Part shown: in pieces, positions 35,342 through 44,065 of the stretch | Position numbering within the stretch: position 1 is the stretch's first letter | How the letters are laid out: each line of letters starts with the position of its first letter | DNA from: Treponema sp. J25 | GTDB lineage: Bacteria > Spirochaetota > Spirochaetia > Treponematales > Breznakiellaceae | Reading direction: 5' to 3' | Assembly: GCF_004343725.1 (NCBI RefSeq) | Contig: NZ_PTQW01000037.1 | Location: 17,393 to 81,392 of the forward strand | DNA length: 64,000 nucleotides | Notes under the pieces: model-generated | Told to the model about the DNA's origin: nothing | Database searches by the model: none | Seen by the model: the letters and a program-made list of their open reading frames with translations, nothing else | Made by a program: the position numbers and the translations under genes

Positions 35342-35638
35342 CTAGTCCTGAAAGGAGGAACAGGACTCGGTTGTAAATAATTTTATTCCTTCAGCGGGGA
35401 AGTTATTTTTTACTACAGCAATCACTTCCTCGACAAGAGGGACTATGCTATCCTTTACATAAGCAAAAAGGATAAAATTTTCTTCAGGCCAGGTAGCATC
35501 TCCCAATCGGCGGCGTTCAGGAGTTACCCCCTGTACCACAGGAATAAGGGTATAAGCAAAACCATCGATAGCTGTTTCGAGGCGCGTAGTAATCTCTTCC
35601 TGGACTGAACGATTAGCAATAATTTCTATCCGTTTCAT
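35342..35638 (-). CDS. PII-like protein linked to an RND transporter (PG0541-like)
   Basis: A 98-residue protein with the ferredoxin-like PII/CutA pattern: KRIEIIANRSVQEEITTRLE at the start and a C-terminal strand-helix-strand (ILFAYVKDSIVPLVEEVIAV). It resembles small transporter-associated proteins encoded after RND pumps. No classical PII T-loop uridylylation site is seen. The ATG overlaps the RND gene stop by four bases, with AAGGAG upstream, so synthesis is coupled. Direct regulation of the pump, perhaps by a metal or nucleotide, is inference. Confidence 0.72.
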   Translation of the reverse strand: MKRIEIIANRSVQEEITTRLETAIDGFAYTLIPVVQGVTPERRRLGDATWPEENFILFAYVKDSIVPLVEEVIAVVKNNFPAEGIKLFTTESCSSFQD

Positions 35639-38600
35639 CGCTGTTTCTCCTTGGTTTTATGACCTTGATTAAAGTATGAGTAAATAACAGGAATAACAAA
35701 TAAGGTGATGAAGGTACTTGATGAGAGCCCCCCGATTACGGTAAGCCCAATAGGCTGCACCATCTGGGAATTTTCACTTGGGAAAAAAGCCATAGGAATA
35801 AGCCCCAGAATAGTAGTAAGAGTTGTCATCAATACGGGGCGTAACCGGGAAACACCCCCTTGAATACAGGCCTCGGTAAGGGGTGTCCCCCGACGGACAA
35901 GCAGATTCGTATAATCAACAAGGATGATGCCATTATTAACCACAATCCCTGCGAGCATCACGAGCCCCATGGCAGTAAACATTGAAAGAGCTTGCCCCGT
36001 AATAAGATAGATAATCACCACCCCAATAATTGCAAGGGGAATAGTAAAAAGATTTATGAAGGGATCTTTAAAAGATTCATACTGGCCAGCCATCACTCCA
36101 AAAACAAGAAGCACCGCCATTGTAAAAATAAGTATAAACACCACGCCCTGTTCCTGGATATTCTGCCAGGCCCCTTCAAAACTCAGGGTAATTCCGTCGG
36201 GGAGTACCATATTTTCATTTATCGCAGCTTTAATTTTTTCTTCTACCCTATCGGCCCGTTCACCACTCGTTATATTAGCCGTTATATGGATTGTCCTATT
36301 TTGGTTTTCCCGAACAATACTTACCGGACCAAATCCTTTTTTAAGGGTAGCAAAATTGGAAAGAGGAATACGACCTGAGGTTCCCTGAACAAAAATGCGT
36401 TCCAGATCGGGGAGTTGGGCCCTATCACTCTCCTGCAGACGAACCACCACATCGTATTCTTCCCCATTTACTTGATACACCGTTGCCGTAGCACCATCGA
36501 TACTCGCTTCTATTTCTTTGGCGGCAGCCTGAATACTTACTCCAAATGAATAGGCCCGGTCCCTATCGATAACCACTTCCACCTGGGGAAGCCCTTCTGT
36601 AAGATCCATGGTTGGCTCTGAAACATCCGAAACGTGATTTTTAATGACTTCTATTATTTCCTTGGCTGTACTAATACCAGTTTTTAAATCCATCGCTCTC
36701 AGGACAATATCAATATCTGACCCTCCTTGAAGTTGCTGGGCTCGACCGGCAGAAAAACTAAAAGAAACAGCGGGAAATTCAGAAAAATGTCGACGAAGTT
36801 TTACTTTTGCGCTTTCCGAATCGTCTACACCCTTTTTGGCTGATTCAAATTGAATGGTAAGGGAGCCGCTATAACTGGAAGAGCTCCCCCACATCCCACC
36901 ACTTCCTACATTGGTGATAATACTTTTTATTCCCTGAATTTCTTGCCGGGCATACGATTCCATCTGTCGGAGAACCTTTTCTGTCTCGGTAAGAGTTGTT
37001 CCTACTGGAAGAGTAGCCTGCAAAGTCACTGAATCATCCCCAAAACGGGGCATAAAAGAAATATTCATCCGTGGGAGCAGGGCAATACTGACCGCCAATA
37101 CTCCAACAACCACAATGAGTACCGTAGGACGATGATGCATGGCCACAGTAAGTAATTTTTGATAGGCCTTTTCAACCCCTTCTATAGCACTTTCCAGAAT
37201 TCTATCAAGGTACTGCAAGAAACGGTTATGCAGAGGGCGTTCTTTCCGCGTTGTAAGGACAAGATACTTACTTGCCAGAACAGGAACAAGGAAAATAGCA
37301 ACCAATAGACTGGAAAGGAGGGCAATAAAGATTGTAAAAATTGTATCTTGAAATAGTTGACCAAGCATCTCCAGTCGATTTTTAAAAAATATAAGGGGAA
37401 TAAAGACACAGATAGTAGTAAGATTAGAGGAAATCACGGCAGACATCATTTCGTGGCTTCCTAGAATGGCCGCCACATCCGGCCGGGCCCCCCGCTCCCG
37501 GTATTTATAAATGTTTTCTATCATGACAATCGAAGCGTCCACAATCATACCGACCCCAAGGATAAGTCCCGTGAGAGTCATCATGTTCAGGGTAATTCCC
37601 GCGAGTTTCATAGCAAGAAGAGTAATAAGCATAGAAAGGGGGATAGAAATACCAATAATCAGGGTACTCTTTATGCTTCGAAGGAACAAGAAAAGGATTG
37701 CCATGGCAAGCATGGCCCCCTGCAATGCGGAATTCACAAGATCATTAATGGTAGAACGAATGGTGGTTGTATCATCGGAAATAATCTCTAAGGAGATATC
37801 CGCCGGTAAGGTTTTCCGGATTTCATCCAGTTTTTTATAGACCCCATCTGCTGCAGCCACGGTATTTACACCGCTTTGCTTTTGGATAGAGATGTAAACT
37901 CCTGGTGTTCCATTTATATACACCATCGAAGTAGCATCCTCATATCCTTCGCTTACCGTCCCCAAATCAGAAAGTTTTATCCCGTATCCATCTTTTGTGG
38001 TTATTACCGTATTGGCAATTTCTGTAACACTCTTGAACTCACCGGTAGTGCGTATGAGGTAATCCTTTATCCCTTCAGTAATCGAACCACCCCCCAATTC
38101 CACATTTTGAGTTGCCAGAACGCTGGCCACTCCGGTTACCGTAAGACCATAAGCATCGAGTCGATTCTGGGATAGTTCTACCTTGATGATTTTATCCCGG
38201 CCACCCTGAACATTCGCCTGGGCAACCCCATTAACCTGTTCAAGGCGGGGCTGAATATAGTCTTCCGCATAGGCCTTAAGTTGTTCGGCACTCCGGTTCC
38301 CCCGGACTGCAATCCGCATGATGGGCATCGAATTAGGATCGAATCTAAAGATCTGGGGAGTACTCGCATCATCAGGAAGACTGTTTTTCACTCGATCAAG
38401 TTTATCCCGGATATCATTCACCGCCGTATCCAGATTAGTTCCATAATCGAATTCCAACTCAATACGGCTACTTCCCTCTGATGAAGTGGAGGTCATCTTC
38501 TTAAGCCCGCTTAAGTTAGTCAGGACCCCCTCCAGAACTCGGGTCACCGATTTTTCTACTGTTTCTGGCCCCGCCCCTTCATAGGTAGTAGAGACAAAGA

Positions 38601-38733
38601 GCATCGGCATCGAGGTTTCAGGAAACAGTTCGATAGCCAGGTCCGTCAAGGTATATAATCCTACGATAGCAAGTAGGGCAAAAACCACCGCTACCAGGAC
38701 AGGACGAGAAACTACATGTTTGGCCACACTCAC
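35635..38733 (-). CDS. RND efflux transporter, AcrB-like inner-membrane pump
   Basis: A 1032-residue proton-driven pump of the HAE-1/AcrB type with two halves, each with one plus five or six membrane helices and a large periplasmic loop. Visible: the N-terminal VVSRPVLVAVVFALLAIVGL, the TM4 LTLMTLTGLILGVGMIVDASIVMIEN equivalent carrying the proton-relay Asp (GVGMIVDASIVMIEN), and the repeated half ending AMGLVMLAGIVVNNGIILVDYTN. GTG start with GGAGG upstream. Third gene of tolC-hlyD-RND-PII. Substrate unknown; the divergent two-component system is the probable regulator. Confidence 0.93.
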   Translation of the reverse strand: MSVAKHVVSRPVLVAVVFALLAIVGLYTLTDLAIELFPETSMPMLFVSTTYEGAGPETVEKSVTRVLEGVLTNLSGLKKMTSTSSEGSSRIELEFDYGTNLDTAVNDIRDKLDRVKNSLPDDASTPQIFRFDPNSMPIMRIAVRGNRSAEQLKAYAEDYIQPRLEQVNGVAQANVQGGRDKIIKVELSQNRLDAYGLTVTGVASVLATQNVELGGGSITEGIKDYLIRTTGEFKSVTEIANTVITTKDGYGIKLSDLGTVSEGYEDATSMVYINGTPGVYISIQKQSGVNTVAAADGVYKKLDEIRKTLPADISLEIISDDTTTIRSTINDLVNSALQGAMLAMAILFLFLRSIKSTLIIGISIPLSMLITLLAMKLAGITLNMMTLTGLILGVGMIVDASIVMIENIYKYRERGARPDVAAILGSHEMMSAVISSNLTTICVFIPLIFFKNRLEMLGQLFQDTIFTIFIALLSSLLVAIFLVPVLASKYLVLTTRKERPLHNRFLQYLDRILESAIEGVEKAYQKLLTVAMHHRPTVLIVVVGVLAVSIALLPRMNISFMPRFGDDSVTLQATLPVGTTLTETEKVLRQMESYARQEIQGIKSIITNVGSGGMWGSSSSYSGSLTIQFESAKKGVDDSESAKVKLRRHFSEFPAVSFSFSAGRAQQLQGGSDIDIVLRAMDLKTGISTAKEIIEVIKNHVSDVSEPTMDLTEGLPQVEVVIDRDRAYSFGVSIQAAAKEIEASIDGATATVYQVNGEEYDVVVRLQESDRAQLPDLERIFVQGTSGRIPLSNFATLKKGFGPVSIVRENQNRTIHITANITSGERADRVEEKIKAAINENMVLPDGITLSFEGAWQNIQEQGVVFILIFTMAVLLVFGVMAGQYESFKDPFINLFTIPLAIIGVVIIYLITGQALSMFTAMGLVMLAGIVVNNGIILVDYTNLLVRRGTPLTEACIQGGVSRLRPVLMTTLTTILGLIPMAFFPSENSQMVQPIGLTVIGGLSSSTFITLFVIPVIYSYFNQGHKTKEKQR

Positions 38734-38735
38734 GA

Positions 38736-39716
38736 TTACTTTCCTCCTGTGCTAATATCCCGGATTACCGTTCCATCAGTAAGATTCTGGGCTCCTTCGG
38801 TAACAACCCGTTCCCCTTCTTCCAACCCTGAAAGGATTTCTACCGATCCATCGATAGTGACCCCTTTCACAATACCCCGCCGACTTACCGTATTATCCTG
38901 ATTCACCACATAGACATACTCGACCCCATCGGAACTATTAATAGCTGTTTCAGGTACGGTGATACGATTTGGATAGACAAGGGTGTTTATTCGAATTCGG
39001 GCATACATACCAATTACAATCCCCGGATCACCAGAATCTGTTAGTTTTAAACGCACTTCTCTGGTGCGAGAGGTAGTATTAAGAACTGGAGAAACCTTAC
39101 TTACCACGGCAGAAAACTTTTTCTCCGGGAAGGCCTCAAAGGAAACAAGGCCTGAAAGGCCCACCTTCATAAGGGCCGCATACCGTTCTGGTACCTGGGT
39201 CACAATTTCAAGACGATCTAACACCGCAATCGTCGCTATACTGGTACTGGAAGTAACCGTAGCGCCAACATTCAGAGGGAGTTCCACCACTGTACCAGAG
39301 ATGGGACTTATGACAGGATTAAGGGCATAACTTGCCCCTGGCTTGGAGGGATCTACTTCCGCGATGACCGTACCTTTTGAGACCTTTGTTCCTACTTCCA
39401 CCAGCAAGGAAGCAATCTTCCCTCCCGTATCAGGATACACCGCTACGGAGATTTCACTTGCGACTTCTCCATTAACCAGGATATAATCCTGCAAATTCTG
39501 GCGTTTTACGGAAGTGCTTTTTACACTTATTCCCTGGGTACCTGCGGCAGTCAGTCCCGCCGTCGGCCCTTCTTTTTTCTGTGGTCCTGTCGCGACATTT
39601 CCGCTTGCTTGCGGGAACGCCCCGGCAACAGGGCCATCCTTCTGCCGCGGCCACAGAAGAAGAACGATAACAAGAATAACAAAGATGCCAACTATCACGA
39701 AATTCCGACCTTTCAT
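38736..39716 (-). CDS. RND periplasmic adaptor (HlyD/AcrA-like)
   Basis: A 326-residue membrane-fusion protein: an N-terminal membrane anchor (about 7-23), a Gly/Ala-rich linker, a split lipoyl domain (GEVASEISVAVYPDTGGKIA and NPVISPISGTVVELPLNVGA), a very short or absent alpha-hairpin between them, then beta-barrel and membrane-proximal domains (VTEGAQNLTDGTVI near the end). The missing hairpin suggests a subtype that bridges to TolC differently. Good site GGGAGGT; the gene ends 2 bases before the pump gene. Confidence 0.9.
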   Translation of the reverse strand: MKGRNFVIVGIFVILVIVLLLWPRQKDGPVAGAFPQASGNVATGPQKKEGPTAGLTAAGTQGISVKSTSVKRQNLQDYILVNGEVASEISVAVYPDTGGKIASLLVEVGTKVSKGTVIAEVDPSKPGASYALNPVISPISGTVVELPLNVGATVTSSTSIATIAVLDRLEIVTQVPERYAALMKVGLSGLVSFEAFPEKKFSAVVSKVSPVLNTTSRTREVRLKLTDSGDPGIVIGMYARIRINTLVYPNRITVPETAINSSDGVEYVYVVNQDNTVSRRGIVKGVTIDGSVEILSGLEEGERVVTEGAQNLTDGTVIRDISTGGK

Positions 39717-39718
39717 GT

Positions 39719-41014
39719 TTACCTCCCAAGCGTCCCAAAGGGGAGCCCCAGTGAATATTCAAGATTAAGAAGCGTAATGCTCAAATTATAGGTGTACTCG
39801 AGAATCGAATAACGGACTTCCGCAAGGTCGTCCGCCGCATTCTGAACAGATATAAAGTCGGCAAGGCCATTATTGTAGGCCAACTGGGTAAGTTCCAGAC
39901 TCCGCTGGGCAAGACGTTCATTAGCCTGGTAACTTTCGAGGGCCGTAAGATACTGTTCTATTTCCCGGACGTATGAGCTTCGAGTAAGCTCCGCATTTTT
40001 ACGGGCATCTTCGATTTGGTAGTGGAGATCCCGAATGGTATCCATGAGTGTATCCCTGCTTTCCCCTGCCGAAGAAAATGGTAAAAGAGAATCCACCGAC
40101 CAGTTGAGGGCAATACTTAGCGATCCCTGATCTACCCAGTTAGAAGTGGTTCCCCCTGCAGTTGGTTGATAGGTCCAGGAAAAGGAAAGGCTTGGCAGGG
40201 TAGTACTGGCCACGGTGGCTTTGCGGTTCATTTCGGCTACTATTAATTGGGAACGCAAACTCTGTTCATCGGGGGAAGGAGAAGCCTCTTTTAAGAGACG
40301 GGTAAGATCTGCTAGTTTCGTTGTGTTTGGCCGTTCCAGTTTTCCTTGAAGGGTTACCACCACGGAACTTTCAATCCCAATGAGTTGTTTTAATGTTTCC
40401 AGTTGATTGACATAGCTTGCCCGGGCCGAAACGAGACGGGGCTTCAGGTTTTCTACCGTCACCAGGGCCGAAAGAGCCTCTGTTTCCGAAGCAAGACCGA
40501 CTTTCTGTTTTTTTAATACCTCTTCATAATTTTTCTGGGCCGTTTGAAGATTTTGAGAAAGAAGCTGCAGATTTTCTTCCGCAAGAAGAAGCCCTTTAAA
40601 ATATTTACGAACCGACAGTTCCAGACTTTTTTTTGCCTGCTCATAACTTATTTTCTGAGCCTCATATTGCTGTTTTATTGTTTCGATATCGTAGAACGTC
40701 CCGACCGATAAACTTAAACTCGTTTTGAGAGAACCATATCGATTCCATTTTGCAAGATCATACGATGCCTCATTCGAGTGAATCGCTCCAACTCCCACCG
40801 TAACGGACGGTAAAAACGAATTGAAGGATCTATCCACAGCTCGTTTCTTAGCTTCGAGCGTATTTTGGAAACGGAGCAGACTGATGTTATGAACTGTGGC
40901 CCGAACAACCGCATCTTCTTCGGTGAGTACTAATGAAGTTGCATCTTGGGCTGCAGCAATATTTATCAGTCCCGTAAGCAGTATTCCCAAACCGACATAC
41001 CAATATCGGTTCAT
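39719..41014 (-). CDS. TolC-family outer-membrane efflux protein
   Basis: A 431-residue exported protein with signal peptide (to about residue 23, ...INIAAAQ) and two related helical halves of the OEP fold (coils such as YEAQKISYEQAKKSLELSV and AQRSLELTQLAYNNGLADFI). It would form the trimeric exit duct for the adjacent pump. The ATG at 41014 has GGGGAGGT upstream; a longer form would add 21 non-signal-like residues. First gene of the efflux operon, divergent from the response regulator. Confidence 0.88.
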   Translation of the reverse strand: MNRYWYVGLGILLTGLINIAAAQDATSLVLTEEDAVVRATVHNISLLRFQNTLEAKKRAVDRSFNSFLPSVTVGVGAIHSNEASYDLAKWNRYGSLKTSLSLSVGTFYDIETIKQQYEAQKISYEQAKKSLELSVRKYFKGLLLAEENLQLLSQNLQTAQKNYEEVLKKQKVGLASETEALSALVTVENLKPRLVSARASYVNQLETLKQLIGIESSVVVTLQGKLERPNTTKLADLTRLLKEASPSPDEQSLRSQLIVAEMNRKATVASTTLPSLSFSWTYQPTAGGTTSNWVDQGSLSIALNWSVDSLLPFSSAGESRDTLMDTIRDLHYQIEDARKNAELTRSSYVREIEQYLTALESYQANERLAQRSLELTQLAYNNGLADFISVQNAADDLAEVRYSILEYTYNLSITLLNLEYSLGLPFGTLGR

Positions 41015-41191
41015 ATACGAACCTCCCCATAGTATTTGGATACTGGTATAGTACGCAATGAAAACGGAGAGGAACATAAATGGGGCATAAAATAAAAATA
41101 ACTTTTTGTTATATACGACTGAAAGGAAACCCTATCCCATTGTTGATTTTTGTATTCCCTTTTATACTTTTCTCGAAAACTCAGAGAAACT

Positions 41192-41917
41192 ATGCATGCC
41201 CATATATTAGTCATAGAAGACACTAAAGAGATGGCCGAACTCGTGGCCCTTTACTTGCAAAAAGAAGGAATGACCGTGGAGACCGTAGAAACTGCTGAAG
41301 AGGGGCTGGGAAGATTACAGCAAAGCCCCTTCGACCTCATTGTTCTGGATATCAATTTACCGGGGATGGATGGATTTCAGTTTCTTACCCATCTCAGACG
41401 GGAATATTCGATTCCGGTTTTGATTGTCTCTGCCCGGAATGAGGATGAAGATATCATTACCGGTCTTGGATACGGGGCCGATGAATTTGTAACAAAGCCC
41501 TTTTCTCCGAAAGTATTGGTAGCCCGCATCCGGGCCCTTCTCCGAAGAATTCAAGAAAAAGAAGTAAAGGGATACAAAGAAGGCTCTGTTTTTACCTTTG
41601 GTCCCTTCACCTTATATACCGAATCCTGTGTACTACGAAAAGGAGAGGAAATCATCCATCTTTCTACCAAAGAATATGGGGTTCTGGAGTATTTAGCTCG
41701 TCATTCGGGAAAGCCCAAGAGTCCTGAAGCAATTTATAATGCGGTATGGAAAAATACGTACGGAGACCTCACTACAGTAGCGGTATACATTCAGCGGCTG
41801 CGAAAAAAAATTGAAGAAGATCCTGCCAATCCCCAATATATTGAAACAGTACATGGAATGGGGTATCGCTTTAATCCATCGGGTAATTCCTTTGAGCCAG
41901 GAGCTAATAATCAATGA
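41192..41917 (+). CDS. OmpR-family response regulator
   Basis: A 241-residue regulator with an N-terminal receiver (1-120: VIEDTKE acidic pair, phospho-Asp in LIVLDINLPGMDG, Thr/Ser in VSARNE, Lys in VTKPFSP) and a C-terminal winged helix of the OmpR/PhoB type (about 145-232: LSTKEYGVLEYLARHSG, then TVAVYIQRLRKKIEEDP and VHGMGYRF). It overlaps the kinase gene by ATGA and lies divergent to the efflux operon, so it probably controls it. The site before its ATG is weak (AGAGA). Confidence 0.93.
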   Translation: MHAHILVIEDTKEMAELVALYLQKEGMTVETVETAEEGLGRLQQSPFDLIVLDINLPGMDGFQFLTHLRREYSIPVLIVSARNEDEDIITGLGYGADEFVTKPFSPKVLVARIRALLRRIQEKEVKGYKEGSVFTFGPFTLYTESCVLRKGEEIIHLSTKEYGVLEYLARHSGKPKSPEAIYNAVWKNTYGDLTTVAVYIQRLRKKIEEDPANPQYIETVHGMGYRFNPSGNSFEPGANNQ

Positions 41918-43413
41918 AAATTCGCACCCAGTTTTACCTACTTATCGCGGGAATTATTATTATTCCTTTCCTAATTGGGGGAGTGTTTTTTCTTCTCCAA
42001 AAACGAAACGAAGTGCAGGTGCAACCGGTACCCGGCTATGAAGATATCGTACGAGCCACAGGGAAACCCATTAATCGCGAAGCATGGGAAGAGATATCCG
42101 CCTTTTTATCCCGTCGCCCTCCGTGGGCAGATTTTATCATAACCGACGCTGAACAGAGAATTGTGTTTTCTACCCTTTTTTATTTCAGGCCTGGGATGAT
42201 ACTAAGCGACGGGATGCTCACAGACTACATTCGGGAAAACAGCCATCACTATCTATTCCAGATAGATGCACCAACTCGACTATCCGACGATGGATTGCTC
42301 GTTATTACCCAGATTAGTCGAGAAAGGAAACGCCCACCAAACCCTTTTGAACGGATCGTTCAGTACGTAGCTATTATCCTTCTTACCCTGCTTGTTTTTT
42401 CGATCACCATGTCCATTATTATTGCTAACTCTATTACCAAATCAGTTCTGGTTTTGGAAGAAACCACCCGCCGAATCGCCGCCGGAGAACTCGACCTCCA
42501 GGTACAAGCCCGGGGAAGCAATGAAATCACGAGTCTTACCTCTTCTCTTAACCGGATGCGCCTTGCCCTTAAAGAAGAAGAGATTCGGCGAGCCCGTTTT
42601 ATCATGGGGGTTTCTCATGATCTTAAAACACCCCTTGCTTTAATTAAGGGATACGCAGAAGCAATTGGCGATGGCATCACAGACGATCCCACTTCCCGAA
42701 ATCGTTCCATCGAAATCATACTTTCTAAGGTAGAGCAACTCGAAGGGATGATCAATGAACTTATCGATTTTGTACGCATGGACACAAACGAATGGCAGCA
42801 TCATTTGAGCGAAGTACCGCTCGTTCCTTTTTTACAAACCTTTTGTAATAGGGTGATGGGAGATGCGGAGCTCCTTCACCGGCAGGTTACCTTTAGTATA
42901 GAACTCCCTCCAGCCATCCAGGTAAAAATGAATGAAGCCCTCATTACCCGGGCCCTCGAAAATCTGGTGAATAACGCCCTGAGGTATACCTCTCCTGGAG
43001 GGTTGGTACATATCTCTGCTATTCTCACCCACAGTGATACAGAAGAACAAGACCGCTCCCCCCACGAAGTATCCACAGGAAACAGAAATCCCAAACAAAG
43101 CACCCTAAGATTCCGGAATCAACGGGTAAAATTTTCTGAATTTCAGGAACAAAAAAAAGAGCAGCCATCACGAATTCTTATCCAGGTAACTGACAATGGT
43201 ATTGGGATTGATGAGGAAGATCTCCCCCGGATCTTTGACCTCTTTTATCGAGGCACCAACTCCCGTCGTGAAGCAGGGATGGGCATTGGTCTTGCTGTCG
43301 TAAAGAGCATCCTCGATTCCCATGGGTGGACCATTTCGGTTCATTCTCAAAAGAACAAAGGAAGCGTTTTCACCATTTTCATTCCCCTCTCGGCAGATTC
43401 CTTAGTATACTAG
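41914..43413 (+). CDS. Sensor histidine kinase (HAMP, HisKA, HATPase)
   Basis: A 499-residue membrane kinase. Two helices (about 9-29 and 149-171) enclose a periplasmic sensor of about 120 residues; then HAMP (about 172-225), HisKA with phospho-His in GVSHDLKTPLALIKGYAEAI, N box LENLVNNALRYTS, and HATPase boxes QVTDNGIGIDEEDLPRIFD and GMGIGLAVVKSILD. An insert of about 50 polar residues sits between the N and G1 boxes. Cognate partner of the overlapping OmpR-type regulator. AGGAG lies upstream of the start. Confidence 0.92.
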   Translation: MKIRTQFYLLIAGIIIIPFLIGGVFFLLQKRNEVQVQPVPGYEDIVRATGKPINREAWEEISAFLSRRPPWADFIITDAEQRIVFSTLFYFRPGMILSDGMLTDYIRENSHHYLFQIDAPTRLSDDGLLVITQISRERKRPPNPFERIVQYVAIILLTLLVFSITMSIIIANSITKSVLVLEETTRRIAAGELDLQVQARGSNEITSLTSSLNRMRLALKEEEIRRARFIMGVSHDLKTPLALIKGYAEAIGDGITDDPTSRNRSIEIILSKVEQLEGMINELIDFVRMDTNEWQHHLSEVPLVPFLQTFCNRVMGDAELLHRQVTFSIELPPAIQVKMNEALITRALENLVNNALRYTSPGGLVHISAILTHSDTEEQDRSPHEVSTGNRNPKQSTLRFRNQRVKFSEFQEQKKEQPSRILIQVTDNGIGIDEEDLPRIFDLFYRGTNSRREAGMGIGLAVVKSILDSHGWTISVHSQKNKGSVFTIFIPLSADSLVY

Positions 43414-43430
43414 TAAGCGAAGGAGTAGGT

Positions 43431-44039
43431 ATGAAAGCCCTCATTGTAGTTGATGTACAGAATGATTTCATTCCTGGCGGATCCCTGCCGGTACCAAAAG
43501 GGAACGAGGTGGTTCCCCTCATTAACCGGCTGATGCCATTGTTTCCTCTCGTGGTGGCTACCCAAGACTGGCATCCGGCGGGGCACATAAGCTTCGCCTC
43601 TTCCCATCCAGGGAAGCGCCCTCTTGAAGTCATAGATCTCGGGGGGAATCAGCAGGTTCTCTGGCCCGACCACTGTGTACAAGGATCAATTGGTGCCGAC
43701 TTTGCACCAGGACTTGAGTCCTTTCGTTTTGCAGCCATCATTCGAAAGGGAACGGATCCCCATATTGATAGCTATAGCGGTTTTTACGACAACCGTCGCC
43801 AGCGGAGCACCGGCCTGGCAGGATACCTCAGAGAACAGGGGGTAACGGAGGTGTATCTCTGCGGTCTTGCATCAGAATACTGCGTCTTTTATACCGCCCT
43901 GGATGCACGAGAAGCAGGTTTTTCCACACACTACATCGAAGACGCGACCCGGCCTATTCAACAAGAGGCCTTTGAAACGGCAAAAAAGAGTATGCAGAAA
44001 GAGGGCATCCGGCTTATCCAGAGCGATACGATTTTTTAG
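43431..44039 (+). CDS. pncA: Nicotinamidase (PncA-like)
   Basis: A 202-residue cysteine hydrolase that turns nicotinamide into nicotinate for NAD salvage. Catalytic triad: Asp in VVDVQNDFIPGG, Lys in IIRKGTDP, Cys in GLASEYCVFYTALDA. Metal ligands lie in TQDWHPAGHISFAS (Asp and two His). The WPDHCVQGS loop is also typical. GAAGGAG upstream. Follows the kinase gene by 17 bases and may be co-transcribed; convergent with the HD-GYP gene. Confidence 0.93.
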   Translation: MKALIVVDVQNDFIPGGSLPVPKGNEVVPLINRLMPLFPLVVATQDWHPAGHISFASSHPGKRPLEVIDLGGNQQVLWPDHCVQGSIGADFAPGLESFRFAAIIRKGTDPHIDSYSGFYDNRRQRSTGLAGYLREQGVTEVYLCGLASEYCVFYTALDAREAGFSTHYIEDATRPIQQEAFETAKKSMQKEGIRLIQSDTIF

Positions 44040-44065
44040 AGCGACATAGGTGCGGTACGCCAATC

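Noticed and set aside
41098..41112. ATAAC-TTTTT-GTTAT inverted repeat as an operator of the efflux operon.
   Set aside because: The arms are only 5 bases in A+T-rich DNA, which is expected by chance; it is not listed as a site.
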